DNA from: an uncultured Spirochaeta sp.
Lineage (GTDB): Bacteria > Spirochaetota > Spirochaetia > DSM-27196 > Alkalispirochaetaceae
NCBI GenBank assembly: GCA_913030605.1
Contig: CAJWEZ010000033.1
Location: forward strand, 1-47,043
DNA: 47,043 bases
Direction of reading: 5' to 3'
Below, in pieces: positions 33,623 to 42,366 of this stretch. Numbering within the stretch: the first letter of the stretch is position 1; every line of letters begins with the position of its first letter. The position numbers and the translations under genes are program-made. The notes beneath the pieces are model-generated. The model saw only the letters and a list, made by a program, of their open reading frames with translations. It was not told the DNA's origin and did no database searches.

Positions 33623-34962
33623 TACTTCTGCACCCGCCGGTAGTCCTTCATCGCCTGCCGGATCGTGGCGGAGATCTCGGACACGGGAATACGGACCTGC
33701 TCCATGGAGTCGCGGTGCCGCAGCGTCACGGTACCCTGTTCCATCGTCTCGTAGTCCACGGTGATGCAGTACGGCGTGCCGATCTCATCCTGGCGCCGGT
33801 AGCGGCGACCGATCGCCCCGGACTGGTCGTAGAAGGTGGCGAAGTCCTCACGGAGTTCGGTTTCGATCTCCCGGGCCTTCTCCGCCAGACCGTCCTTCTT
33901 CACCAGCGGGAACACCGCAACCTGGATCGGGGCGACCCTGGGGTGGAAGTGCAGGACCGTGCGGACGTCGTTCTCTCCGACCTCCTCTTCCTCGTAGGCG
34001 TCGCAGAGCACCATGAGCACGCTGCGGGTGAGGCCGGCGGAGGTCTCCACGATGTAGGGGATGTAGCGTTCCTTCGACTCCTCGTCGAGGTAGTTGATCT
34101 CCTTGCCGCAGAACTCGCTGTGACGGGAGAGGTCGTAGTCGGTGCGGTTGTGGATACCCTCGAGCTCCTGCCAGCCGAAGGGAAACTCGTACTGGATGTC
34201 GAAGGCGGCCTTGGCGTAGTGCGCCAGTTCGTCGGGACCGTGCTCCTCGAAGCGCAGGCGGTCGGTGCGGATGCCGAGCTTGTCGTAGTACTTCATCCGT
34301 TCGGCCTTCCAGTACTCGAACCAGTGGTCGTCGTCGCCGGGTTTCACGAAGTACTGCATCTCCATCTGCTCGAACTCGACGGTGCGGAAGATGAAGTTCT
34401 TGGTCACGATCTCGTTGCGGAACGCTTTGCCCACCTGGGCGATCCCGAAGGGGATCTTGACCCGCGAGGTCTGGACCACGTTCTTGAAGTTGACGTAGAT
34501 CCCCTGGGCGGTCTCCGGACGGAGGTAGACCTTGCTGCCGGAATCGGACGCCGGCCCCAGATGGGTCTCAAACATCAGGTTGAACTGCCGTGGCTCGGAC
34601 AGCGGATTCCCGTTGGGGCTCGTCTTGCTGGCGCGCTGCTCCTCGGTGAGGTGATCCCAGCGGTAGCGCTCGTTGGTCACCGTGTCCTCGACCATCATAT
34701 CGGCGAAGTTTTCGACGTGCCCCGAGGCTTTCCACACCGTCGGGTGCATGAGGATCGCCGCGTCCAGACCCACGATGTTGTCGTGGAGCTGCGTCATTTC
34801 CTTCCACCAGAAGCGCTGGAGGTTGGCCTTGAGTTCGACCCCAAGCGGGCCGTAATCCCACGCCGACGCCAGGCCGCCGTAGATTTCCGAGGACGGGAAA
34901 ATGAATCCGCGTCGTTTCGAGAGGCTGACGATCTTGTCCATCGTCTTGGGGTCAACGCTCAT
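33622..34962 (-). CDS. glyS: Glycyl-tRNA synthetase, single-chain (alpha2) type
   Basis: The 446-residue class II synthetase is of the homodimeric (eukaryote/archaea/Gram-positive-like) type rather than the alpha-beta type. Typical segments are SLSKRRGFIFPSSEIYGGLA, the class II motif 2 IGKAFRNEIVTKNFIFRT-like stretch (here VGKAFRNEIVTKNFIFRTVE), EFEQMEMQYFV and ETSAGLTRSVLMVLCDAYEE. It ends with an anticodon-binding domain. The start at 34962 has an AAGGAG site 6 bases upstream. Because no glyQ/glyS pair is seen, this should be the sole glycyl enzyme here. Confidence 0.96.
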   Translation of the reverse strand: MSVDPKTMDKIVSLSKRRGFIFPSSEIYGGLASAWDYGPLGVELKANLQRFWWKEMTQLHDNIVGLDAAILMHPTVWKASGHVENFADMMVEDTVTNERYRWDHLTEEQRASKTSPNGNPLSEPRQFNLMFETHLGPASDSGSKVYLRPETAQGIYVNFKNVVQTSRVKIPFGIAQVGKAFRNEIVTKNFIFRTVEFEQMEMQYFVKPGDDDHWFEYWKAERMKYYDKLGIRTDRLRFEEHGPDELAHYAKAAFDIQYEFPFGWQELEGIHNRTDYDLSRHSEFCGKEINYLDEESKERYIPYIVETSAGLTRSVLMVLCDAYEEEEVGENDVRTVLHFHPRVAPIQVAVFPLVKKDGLAEKAREIETELREDFATFYDQSGAIGRRYRRQDEIGTPYCITVDYETMEQGTVTLRHRDSMEQVRIPVSEISATIRQAMKDYRRVQK

Positions 34963-34994
34963 GTACTGCTCCTTTTGTGTATGTGCACATCGGT

Positions 34995-36506
34995 CTATGC
35001 GTTTTTTTCGGCGGCGGCTGCGAGCACCGCCCGGGCACCGGCGATCCGGCGTCGTGCCTCGTCCATGCCCAGCTCACGGATGCTTCCCACCAGCGGCGGC
35101 GAGACGCGGCTGCCGGTGATCGCCACCCGCAGCGGCATCATCAGGTTACCCAGCTTGGTGCCCGCGGACTCCGCGGCCTCCCGCAACGCTTCGGTGTACG
35201 CCTCTTCCGCGGCGTCGTCACCCGCCTCCGGCAGCGGGCGATCCTCCAGGACCGCCGTGGCGGCATCCAGCCATGCGAGCGCCTCCCCCGCCGTGGCCTT
35301 CTTCGGAATCAGGTCGTCCAGCGACCAGCTGTTGACGTCCTCGTACACGAAGCGCAGCAGGTCGGAAACGTCCGCCAGAAGCTTCAGTCGCTCCTTGATC
35401 AGTGGAAGGAGGGCGGCAAGGCGCTCCCTGTCCTCGGCGCCGGCACCGTCACCACCGCTCCCGGCGGCCCATCCCGCCGCCTGTACGTACGGCAGCAGTA
35501 GTTCCACCAGACGATCGTCGTCGCAGCGGCGAATGTACTGGCCGTTGTACCAGTCCAGCTTCTTGTAGTCGAACACCGCCGGCGCCTTGTTGATCTTCTC
35601 CACCGAGAAGAGGTCCTCCAGTTCCTGGCGGGTGAAGAACTCCCGGGAATCGTCGTAGGACCAGCCGAGCATGCTGATGTAGTTGGTGATCGCCTCCGGC
35701 AGGTACCCCTGCCGACGGAACTCGATGAGGCTGGTGGCGCCGTGGCGCTTGGAGAGCTTGCTGCCGTCCTTGCCCATGACCATGGGGAGATGCGCGAATC
35801 GCGGCGGCTCCCATTCGAAGGCCTCGTAGATCAGCAGGTGCAGCGGCGTCGACGGTACCCATTCCTGCGCCCGCAGCACGTGCGTAATGCCCATCAGGTG
35901 GTCGTCGATCACGTTGGCGAGGTGATAGGTGGGAAACCCGTCCGACTTCAGGAGAATCGGGTCCGCCGGAAGATCCTTGTTCTTGCGCTTGATCGTCCCC
36001 AGGACCAGGTCGTCGAAGGAGGTCTTGCCGTCGGCGGGAACCAGCAGCCGCAGAACCGGTTTGACCCCCGCGGCTCGGTACTCTGCAACCCGCTCCGGCG
36101 TGAGGTCGCGCCCCTCGTAGTTGTATCCGCCCGCTTCACCGGAGTTCGACTCTGCGTCGTGGTCGCGCCTGGCACTGGTGTAGTCCCAGTACGCGCGCCC
36201 CGCCTGCACCAGCCGATCGGCGTAGCTGCGATACAGATCCAGACGCTCCGATTGCACGTAGGGCCCGGCATCGCCGCCGGCGGCGGGGCTCTCATCGGCG
36301 GTGATCCCCAGCCATTCGAAGGTATCGTAGATATCCTGAAGCGCCCGGGGATCAAACCGGGTCTGGTCGGTATCCTCAACCCGGAGGATGAACGTCCCGC
36401 CCTGCGACCGCGCGAAAAAATAGTTGAACAGCGCCGTTCTGACGCCCCCGATGTGCTGCATGCCCGTCGGTGACGGGGCGTAGCGTACTCTCACTGTGTG
36501 TCCCAT
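34995..36506 (-). CDS. gltX: Glutamyl-tRNA synthetase
   Basis: The class I enzyme (about 503 residues) charges tRNA-Glu. It shows VRYAPSPTGMQHIGGVRTAL (HIGH as HIGG), RVEDTDQTR, the KLSKRHG loop and a helical anticodon-binding C-terminus. The zinc-binding cysteines found after the Rossmann fold in many GltX proteins are missing here (the region reads AYWDYTSARRDHDAES). ATG 36506 is chosen; an upstream frame adds unconserved residues. A strong promoter, TTGAAT-18-TATAAT, ends 12 bases before the ATG and there is no Shine-Dalgarno, so the leader is very short. First gene of gltX-glyS-tyrS-ABC. Confidence 0.95.
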   Translation of the reverse strand: MGHTVRVRYAPSPTGMQHIGGVRTALFNYFFARSQGGTFILRVEDTDQTRFDPRALQDIYDTFEWLGITADESPAAGGDAGPYVQSERLDLYRSYADRLVQAGRAYWDYTSARRDHDAESNSGEAGGYNYEGRDLTPERVAEYRAAGVKPVLRLLVPADGKTSFDDLVLGTIKRKNKDLPADPILLKSDGFPTYHLANVIDDHLMGITHVLRAQEWVPSTPLHLLIYEAFEWEPPRFAHLPMVMGKDGSKLSKRHGATSLIEFRRQGYLPEAITNYISMLGWSYDDSREFFTRQELEDLFSVEKINKAPAVFDYKKLDWYNGQYIRRCDDDRLVELLLPYVQAAGWAAGSGGDGAGAEDRERLAALLPLIKERLKLLADVSDLLRFVYEDVNSWSLDDLIPKKATAGEALAWLDAATAVLEDRPLPEAGDDAAEEAYTEALREAAESAGTKLGNLMMPLRVAITGSRVSPPLVGSIRELGMDEARRRIAGARAVLAAAAEKNA

Positions 36507-36518
36507 TGTCGAATGCGG

Positions 36519-36548
36519 ATTATATAGACCCGCCGGGGGCCGATTCAA
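36519..36548 (-). promoter_or_regulatory. Promoter of the gltX operon
   Basis: Minus-strand TTGAAT (36548-36543), an 18-base spacer and a consensus TATAAT (36524-36519) precede the gltX ATG by 12 bases. It is the best sigma-70-type promoter in the window and leaves a leader of about 5 bases. Confidence 0.7.
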
Positions 36549-36557
36549 CCGCAGCCG

Positions 36558-36605
36558 CGTCCGACGCGCCGTCTGCCGCTCCGTCCGACGCGCCGTCGGC
36601 CGCTA
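36558..36605. repeat. Two 24-bp tandem units in the gltX upstream region
   Basis: Units at 36558-36581 and 36582-36605 match at 22 of 24 positions; both start CGTCCGACGCGCCGTC. A partial third unit (CGTCTGCC) runs into the aminotransferase 3' end, and the stop codon of that gene is inside the repeat. Probably slippage-derived spacer DNA. Confidence 0.6.
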
Positions 36606-37829
36606 CGTCTGCCGATAGTAGCTCAGAAAATCCCCGAGCTCGTGCATCGCCCCGCGGAGGCTCTCCTTGTCCGGCAGAAATACGATGCGAAAATGGTCCG
36701 GCTGCGCCCAGTTGAACCCCGTTCCCTGCACCAGCAGGATTTTCTTCTCAACCAGCAGGTCATAGACAAACTTCTCGTCGTCGGTGATGTTGAAGCGTTT
36801 GGTGTCGATTTTCGGGAAGAGGTAGAGTGCCCCCCGCGGCTTCACCGCGCTCAGGCCGGGAATGTCATTGATCAGTTCCCAGGCGATGTCGCGCTGCTCG
36901 CGCAGCCGCCCGCCGGGCAGCACGAGATCGCGGATACTCTGATACCCTCCGAGCGCCGCCTGGATCGCAAACTGCGCCGGGGCGTTGGAACACAGGCGCA
37001 TGTTGGACAGAATATCCAGCCCTTCCCGGTAGTCCTTGATCATGGACAGGCGGCCGCTGAGGACCATCCACCCGGCACGGAACCCGGCGGCGCGGTACGC
37101 CTTGGACAGCCCGTTCAGCGTGACGCACGGAATCTCCCGACAGTAGGTGGCGATGGAGACGTGTTCCTCCTCGTCATAGAGAATCTTGTCGTAGATCTCG
37201 TCGGCGAACACCAGGAGCTGGTTCTCCACGGCGATCTCGTGGATCGCCTCGATCACCTCGCGGGAGTACACCGCACCGGTGGGGTTGTTGGGGTTGATGA
37301 CGACGATCGCCCGTGTGCGGTCTGACACCTTGGAGCGAATGTCCGCCAGGTCCGGGTTCCAGTCGGAGGACTCGTCGCAGATGTAGTGGACCGGCCGGCC
37401 TCCGGCAAGGTGAACGGCAGCTGTCCACAGCGGGTAGTCGGGGCTGGGGATCAGGACCTCGTCGCCGTTGTTGAGCAGCGCCTGCATCGACATGACGATC
37501 AGCTCGCTGACACCGTTGCCCACGTAGATGTCGTCGGTCTGCACGTCCAGAAGACCGCGGGCCTGGTAGTGCTGCATCACCGCCTTGCGCGCCGCGAAGA
37601 TCCCCTTGCTGTCTACATAGCCCTGCGCTTCCCGCAGGTTCACGATCACATCGTGGAGCAGCTCGTCCGGGGCGTCGAACCCGAAGGGTGCCGGATTGCC
37701 GATGTTGAGTTTGGTGACACGGAAGCCCTCCTCCTCGAGGCGGGTCGCCTCCGCGAGAACCGGACCACGGATGTCGTAGCACACATCCGCCAGTTTGTCG
37801 GATTTGTTGAATACCGGAATCGAACTCAC
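36603..37829 (-). CDS. PLP-dependent aminotransferase, alanine type (AlaA-like)
   Basis: The 408-residue fold-type I aminotransferase closely resembles E. coli AlaA/YfbQ, which makes alanine from pyruvate and glutamate. Key residues are NPNNPTG (180-186), Asp210 and Tyr213 in ADEIYDKILYDE, and the PLP-binding Lys243 in LNGLSKAYRAAGFRAGW. The N-terminus SSIPVFNKSDKLADVCYDIR is also typical. A GTG at 37829 is preceded by a perfect GGAGGT site. It follows the membrane/TPR-like gene by 45 bases on the same strand, suggesting co-transcription, whereas gltX has its own promoter. Confidence 0.95.
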   Translation of the reverse strand: MSSIPVFNKSDKLADVCYDIRGPVLAEATRLEEEGFRVTKLNIGNPAPFGFDAPDELLHDVIVNLREAQGYVDSKGIFAARKAVMQHYQARGLLDVQTDDIYVGNGVSELIVMSMQALLNNGDEVLIPSPDYPLWTAAVHLAGGRPVHYICDESSDWNPDLADIRSKVSDRTRAIVVINPNNPTGAVYSREVIEAIHEIAVENQLLVFADEIYDKILYDEEEHVSIATYCREIPCVTLNGLSKAYRAAGFRAGWMVLSGRLSMIKDYREGLDILSNMRLCSNAPAQFAIQAALGGYQSIRDLVLPGGRLREQRDIAWELINDIPGLSAVKPRGALYLFPKIDTKRFNITDDEKFVYDLLVEKKILLVQGTGFNWAQPDHFRIVFLPDKESLRGAMHELGDFLSYYRQT

Positions 37830-37874
37830 GCTGGACCTCCCGCGGGATCGGATGGATGGACCGGCTCTACGTCC

Positions 37875-38699
37875 TCAGGAGGCGCCGTCGGCGCGTCCGT
37901 CGTCGTACAGCCACTGCTCTACGTCGCGGAGGAGTTTGCTGAGGACCAGCACATGGAGCTCACCGCGCGCATGTTCAACTTTCTTGTTCCACTCCCGGTG
38001 ACTCATGGCACCGGTGATCGAACGTTTGACCTCCGCCACCGCTTCTCCGGACCCGTCGGCGCTGCGAGAGTAGGCGTCGAGGAGGTAGGCGCTGAGTGCA
38101 AGGAGCACACCCGGTTTCAGTCGGGAGACCAGATCGTTCAGCACCTCCTGCGCCTCATCCAGCTTCTGCTGCAGCATGAGCGAAAAGGCGTAGCTCCATC
38201 GGATCCAGTCGTTTTCTTCGCCGGAGCGGACGTCCACGAACTCGGCGTAGTAGTCGGCCATTTCGGCGCCGTCGTTTGACAGCAGATGGGGAATTCCGAA
38301 CAGCAGTGCGTTGCGCTGCAGGACCGCCGGCCGGTGTTCCCGGAGGTAGCGTTCCAGCTCCCGAACCTTTTCCGACCGCGAGGTCACCACGTAGGCGTTG
38401 ACCGCCAGCCGGATGTTGCCCTGGGTCAGTCGGTTCTTTTTGTAGATGCGCGTCTCCATGACGGAGATCACGGCGTCCCAGTCCTCGTCTTCCAACGCCG
38501 AGAAGAGGCGCCAGTTACTGCCGAAGTACAGGTTGAGCACGACGAGCACGACCACGAACAGCCCGGCGAGATACCAGTTGCTGCTCCAGAAGACACTCGT
38601 GTAGTCCCATCCCAGAAAGAACGCGGGCATAAAGAACACGAACAGGAAGGAGAGGACGACAAGGACGTTGAAGATGATGAAGATTGCCTTAAGTTTCAC
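37875..38699 (-). CDS. Membrane protein with helical (TPR-like) cytoplasmic domain
   Basis: The 274-residue product has two N-terminal membrane segments (residues about 5-28 and 42-60). A mostly helical soluble domain follows, with repeated leucine-rich helices (QGNIRLAVNAYVV, LLFGIPHLLSND, DEAQEVLNDLVSRLK), probably TPR-like. I do not recognise a function; similar proteins are, as I recall, seen in spirochaetes. GTG at 38699 is the likely start, with a TATAAC box 11 bases before it. It is divergent from the HD-GYP gene and precedes the aminotransferase gene by 45 bases. Confidence 0.8.
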   Translation of the reverse strand: MKLKAIFIIFNVLVVLSFLFVFFMPAFFLGWDYTSVFWSSNWYLAGLFVVVLVVLNLYFGSNWRLFSALEDEDWDAVISVMETRIYKKNRLTQGNIRLAVNAYVVTSRSEKVRELERYLREHRPAVLQRNALLFGIPHLLSNDGAEMADYYAEFVDVRSGEENDWIRWSYAFSLMLQQKLDEAQEVLNDLVSRLKPGVLLALSAYLLDAYSRSADGSGEAVAEVKRSITGAMSHREWNKKVEHARGELHVLVLSKLLRDVEQWLYDDGRADGAS

Positions 38700-38756
38700 C
38701 GCGTTTTTCCGTTATACTGAACAGCGGCAGTCTAATATGACGACCATACAGGGTCA

Positions 38757-39935
38757 ATGGTGAGCAAAATGAACAAAATCGTTTCTTCGCAGCTGGCAGA
38801 CGGCGTATACATCTCCCAGGAAACATTCCTCGACGACAAGTACATCCTGCTGTCGCCCGAAATCCCCGTGGACCAGCCTCTGATCGACCGACTGCAGCGC
38901 TGGAGTTTCGACTCCCTGTTCACGGACGGCGAGCTGTCGGAGGAGCCGCCCTCCGGTGGCGGCTCAACGATCGCAACCGGCGACGACGCACCTCTGGCGG
39001 CGATCGACCAGGGTCGCCGCGACGCCCGCGAGATGGCCGCCGCCCACAAGCAGTACGAGGAACTCCTGCACTTCACCGAACAGCTCTTCGGCAACTATCT
39101 GCAGAACGGTATTCTGCCGATCGCCCCGATTCAGACCCGGATCAAGGATCTGATCGATAAACTGCGGGACCAGAAACGATACCTCCTGCGCGTCCCGGAG
39201 CTCAACGCGGGAAACACTAACTATCTGGTCGACCACGCCGTGAAGACTGCGCTGGTGGGCATGGCCACCGCCGGAGCGATGAAAATGCCGCCCCACCGGC
39301 TGATCGACATCGGCACGATCGCCCTGCTCCACGAGGTCGGCATGCTCCGCCTCCCCAGCCAGCTCTACATGAGCGACCGCCAGCTCTCGCCGAAGGAGAA
39401 AAAGGCGATCTCCACGGCCCCGGTCCTCGGATTCAAAATTCTGCGGCAGTTCAACTACCCGATGCAGATCTGCCTCGGCGTTCTGGAGTGTCGTGAACAT
39501 TTGGACGGGTCCGGGTATCCCCGCGGCCTCACGGGTGAGAAGCTCTCCACCTACGCCAAGATCATCAACCCCGCCAGCACCTTCGCCGCGATGGCCTCAC
39601 CCCGACCGTATCGACCGGCGGTGGACGGTCACACGATCATGAAGACGCTGCTCACGGGGCATAACACCCGTTACGAGAAGGACATCCTCCAGGGGATGGT
39701 GGGCACGTTCTCGCTCTTTCCCTTCGGCACCTTTGTACAACTGGCGTCGGGGCACCGCGCCATGGTGGTGGATGTCGTTCCCGGAAAGGCGCGTGCGCCG
39801 ATGGTCCGGGTTCTCACCGACAACAAGGGACAACCGGTTTCGGAACAGGCGGTCATGGAGACCGATTCCGAACAGTACGCCGTGGCGAATGTACTCACCG
39901 TGGAGGAAGCGACCCGGCTCAAGAACGCGCTGTAG
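38757..39935 (+). CDS. Degenerate HD-GYP domain protein
   Basis: The 392-residue cytoplasmic protein contains an HD-GYP fold (residues about 100-310), a domain that normally hydrolyses cyclic di-GMP. Key motifs are altered. The HD pair of HDxGK is HEVGM (192-196). HHExxDGSGYP is CREHLDGSGYP (245-255), losing both His. The later Asp of the DxxDAL region is absent (PASTFAAMASPRPYR). One His (160, in DHAVKTAL) and DGSGYP remain. It is probably not an active phosphodiesterase and may bind ligand or protein instead. The N-terminal about 100 residues resemble DUF3391-type extensions. ATG 38757 has only a weak site; the nucleoside kinase gene follows by 20 bases. Confidence 0.85.
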   Translation: MVSKMNKIVSSQLADGVYISQETFLDDKYILLSPEIPVDQPLIDRLQRWSFDSLFTDGELSEEPPSGGGSTIATGDDAPLAAIDQGRRDAREMAAAHKQYEELLHFTEQLFGNYLQNGILPIAPIQTRIKDLIDKLRDQKRYLLRVPELNAGNTNYLVDHAVKTALVGMATAGAMKMPPHRLIDIGTIALLHEVGMLRLPSQLYMSDRQLSPKEKKAISTAPVLGFKILRQFNYPMQICLGVLECREHLDGSGYPRGLTGEKLSTYAKIINPASTFAAMASPRPYRPAVDGHTIMKTLLTGHNTRYEKDILQGMVGTFSLFPFGTFVQLASGHRAMVVDVVPGKARAPMVRVLTDNKGQPVSEQAVMETDSEQYAVANVLTVEEATRLKNAL

Positions 39936-39955
39936 GACACCCGGGAGGAGGCACC

Positions 39956-41614
39956 ATGCGCATGATCAACGTACGAATCTGCGACGAACGCGAGGTGCGG
40001 CTCTCCGCAGGAATCTCGGTGAGCGAGGCGCTCCAGGGGTGCCACGAGCACCCGAACCGGCACCAGGCCGTGGCGGCCTTTGTCAACAACGAGGTGCGCT
40101 CCCTGAGCTACCGGTTGAACATCAACGCCACGCTGGAGCCGGTGCACCTGGACAGTCAGGAGGGCCAGCGCGTCTACCGCCGGAGCCTGTGCTACGCCCT
40201 CGCGATCGCCGCCGACCACGCACTGCCGGACACGCGGTTGCTCATCGGGCATTCCCTGGGCAACGCGTACTACTACTCCTTCGACGGCGTTGCCGCATCG
40301 GAGGCGGACCTGGAACGGTTGCGTGAGGAGTTGCGGCGCCTGGCGGCGGCCGATCTGCCGATTCGCCGGGGCGTTGCCGCCTACGACGACGCCCTCTCCT
40401 ATTTTCAGCAGCACAATATGCGCGACGCGGCGCTCCTGGTGGAACGGCACAACTACAGCGAGATCCCCGTCTACCGCTGCGGCGATTTCATGGACCTCTC
40501 CCACGGCCCGCTGGTCCCCAGCACCGGCTCACTGACCGCGTGGGAGATCGAGCCGTACGAGGACGGGTTTCTGCTGGTGTTTCCCACGGCGGAGGATCCC
40601 ACCCGCGTGACCCCGGGAGAACGGAGTACCACGCTTTTTCAGATCTACCGGGAGTACAAGGAATGGGGACGCGTCCTGGGCATTTCCTCGGTCGGACAGC
40701 TCAATCGCTTCACCGAACACGGTGAGATCAAAGATGTGATCCGCGTGGCGGAGGCGCTGCACAACAAAAAGATCGCCAGTATCGCCGACATGGTTCGGGA
40801 CGCGGGGGAATCCGAGAAAGTCGTGCTCATCGCCGGCCCCTCTTCTTCCGGCAAAACCACCTTCACCAAAAAACTGGCCGTGCAGCTGCAGGTCGTGGGC
40901 TATACGCCGATCATGATCTCACTGGACGACTACTTTGTGCCCCGGGAGCGCACACCCCGCGACGAGGACGGCAACTACGACTTCGAGCGCCTGGAGGCGA
41001 TCGACATCGACCTGCTCAACGACCATCTCATCAGGTTGTTCGACGGGGGCGAGGTTGAGCTGCCGACGTTCAACTTCAAGACCGGCCAGCCGGAATACCG
41101 CGGTCACGTGATCCGGATGCCGAAACACGGCGTTCTGCTCATGGAGGGGATCCACGGGCTCAACGACCGTCTCACACCCCGCATTCCCCGGGAGCGGAAG
41201 TTCAAGGTCTACGTCTCGGCCCTCACCCAGCTCAACCTCGACGACCACAACCGAATCAGCACCACCGACAACCGTCTCATCCGCCGTATGGTGCGGGACC
41301 ACCAGTTTCGTGGCCATAGTGCCGTGGAAACCCTGAAGATGTGGCCATCGGTGCGGCGCGGCGAGAATCAGAACATCTTTCCGTTTCAGGATTCTGCCGA
41401 TGCGGCGTTCAACACCGCCCTCGACTACGAGCTGGGAGTGCTCCGCAACCACGCGGAACCGCTCCTCCGCCAGGTCAAGCCGCGGGATCCGGTCTATCAC
41501 GAGGCGGTACGACTGCAGACGTTCCTGCGGAACTTCACCGTCATCCCCGAGAAACTCGTTCCCGACGAGTCGATCCTCCGGGAGTTCATCGGCGACAGCG
41601 GCTTCCACTACTGA
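39956..41614 (+). CDS. Nucleoside (uridine) kinase with TGS and SAD-like N-terminal domains
   Basis: The 552-residue protein begins with a TGS-like domain (VRICDEREVRLSAGISVSEA) and a ThrRS-type second additional domain (HSLGNAYYYSFDG). A P-loop phosphoribulokinase/uridine kinase domain follows: Walker A AGPSSSGKTTF near residue 300, LDDYFVPRERTPRDEDGNYD and the LLMEGIHGLNDRLTP lid. This long form occurs in Firmicutes, Thermotogae and spirochaetes and phosphorylates uridine/cytidine or related substrates. ATG 39956 has a GGAGGAGG site. Its last 7 bases overlap the convergent aat gene. It is probably co-transcribed with the HD-GYP gene. Confidence 0.93.
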   Translation: MRMINVRICDEREVRLSAGISVSEALQGCHEHPNRHQAVAAFVNNEVRSLSYRLNINATLEPVHLDSQEGQRVYRRSLCYALAIAADHALPDTRLLIGHSLGNAYYYSFDGVAASEADLERLREELRRLAAADLPIRRGVAAYDDALSYFQQHNMRDAALLVERHNYSEIPVYRCGDFMDLSHGPLVPSTGSLTAWEIEPYEDGFLLVFPTAEDPTRVTPGERSTTLFQIYREYKEWGRVLGISSVGQLNRFTEHGEIKDVIRVAEALHNKKIASIADMVRDAGESEKVVLIAGPSSSGKTTFTKKLAVQLQVVGYTPIMISLDDYFVPRERTPRDEDGNYDFERLEAIDIDLLNDHLIRLFDGGEVELPTFNFKTGQPEYRGHVIRMPKHGVLLMEGIHGLNDRLTPRIPRERKFKVYVSALTQLNLDDHNRISTTDNRLIRRMVRDHQFRGHSAVETLKMWPSVRRGENQNIFPFQDSADAAFNTALDYELGVLRNHAEPLLRQVKPRDPVYHEAVRLQTFLRNFTVIPEKLVPDESILREFIGDSGFHY

Positions 41615-42357
41615 GACCGGCGGGCGTCGTTCATCCGGGCCCGGTCGACTCCGCGCTGCAGCATCTCGGCTCCGTTCACCTCGCGCCAGCTTCGGGGGAT
41701 CGCATCGACAAACCGGAGATCCTCCAGATAGCGGAGGTACGTCTCCCTCGGGACATCCTCGGCACCGAACCGCGCCAGATTGTCCGTGTATGACTGGCAG
41801 TCGATCAGCGGGAGCTTCAGCTCGTCCATGAGGCCCACCAGCGCCACCAGCGCGAACTTGCTCCCCCCCGGTACGGCGGAGAACATCGACTCCCCCGCGA
41901 AGATGCCCCCGACGGCAACACCGTAGAGCCCGCCGACAAGGTCGTCTCCGGACCAGACCTCCACCGAGTGCGTGTAGCCCAGCCCGTGAAGCTCGGCGTA
42001 TGCCCGCTCCATGTCCGAGGTGATCCACGTTCCCTCGCCGCCCCCGGTGAGCCGCGTCGCGCGGCAGCGGTGAATCACCGTGTCAAAGGCGCGGTCCATG
42101 GTGACCGAAACCCGGCTTCGGCGCATCTCCCGCAGAAACCGCTTTCCGATGTGAAAGTGGTCCAGATAGAGCACAAAGCGCGGGTCCGGGGAGAACCACA
42201 CGATCGGGGGTTCCTCGTACCACGGGAAAATGCCCTGCTCGTACGCCGACAGAACCACCCCCGGAGACAGGTTGCCCCCCTGGGCGACCATGCCCCATAC
42301 GTTCGCCTGGTCGGGAGACGGGAAGCGAATCCTGCTGCGGTGATCGACGTACTCCAC
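41608..42357 (-). CDS. aat: Leucyl/phenylalanyl-tRNA-protein transferase
   Basis: Aat adds Leu or Phe from tRNA to N-terminal Lys or Arg, creating N-degrons. The 249-residue protein has all the family blocks: LSAYEQGIFPWYE, WFSPDPRFVL, GTWITSDMERAYAELHGLGY, THSVEVW, LVGGLYGVAVGGIFAGESMF and LIDCQSYTDNLARFGAEDVP. The start is a GTG at 42357, 9 bases after the clpA stop, so it is read from the clpS-clpA transcript. This puts the tagging enzyme in one operon with the adaptor and unfoldase that destroy its products. Confidence 0.95.
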   Translation of the reverse strand: MEYVDHRSRIRFPSPDQANVWGMVAQGGNLSPGVVLSAYEQGIFPWYEEPPIVWFSPDPRFVLYLDHFHIGKRFLREMRRSRVSVTMDRAFDTVIHRCRATRLTGGGEGTWITSDMERAYAELHGLGYTHSVEVWSGDDLVGGLYGVAVGGIFAGESMFSAVPGGSKFALVALVGLMDELKLPLIDCQSYTDNLARFGAEDVPRETYLRYLEDLRFVDAIPRSWREVNGAEMLQRGVDRARMNDARRSQ

Positions 42358-42366
42358 CCTGCAGGC

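Noticed and set aside
33610..35568. Plus-strand open frame of 652 codons opposite glyS and gltX
   Set aside because: The minus strand carries clear aminoacyl-tRNA synthetase motifs across the whole stretch; this frame is a shadow.
36558..36605. 24-bp repeat considered as an operator pair for gltX
   Set aside because: It lies upstream of the -35, is GC-rich, has no dyad symmetry, and merges into the aminotransferase stop, which fits slippage better.
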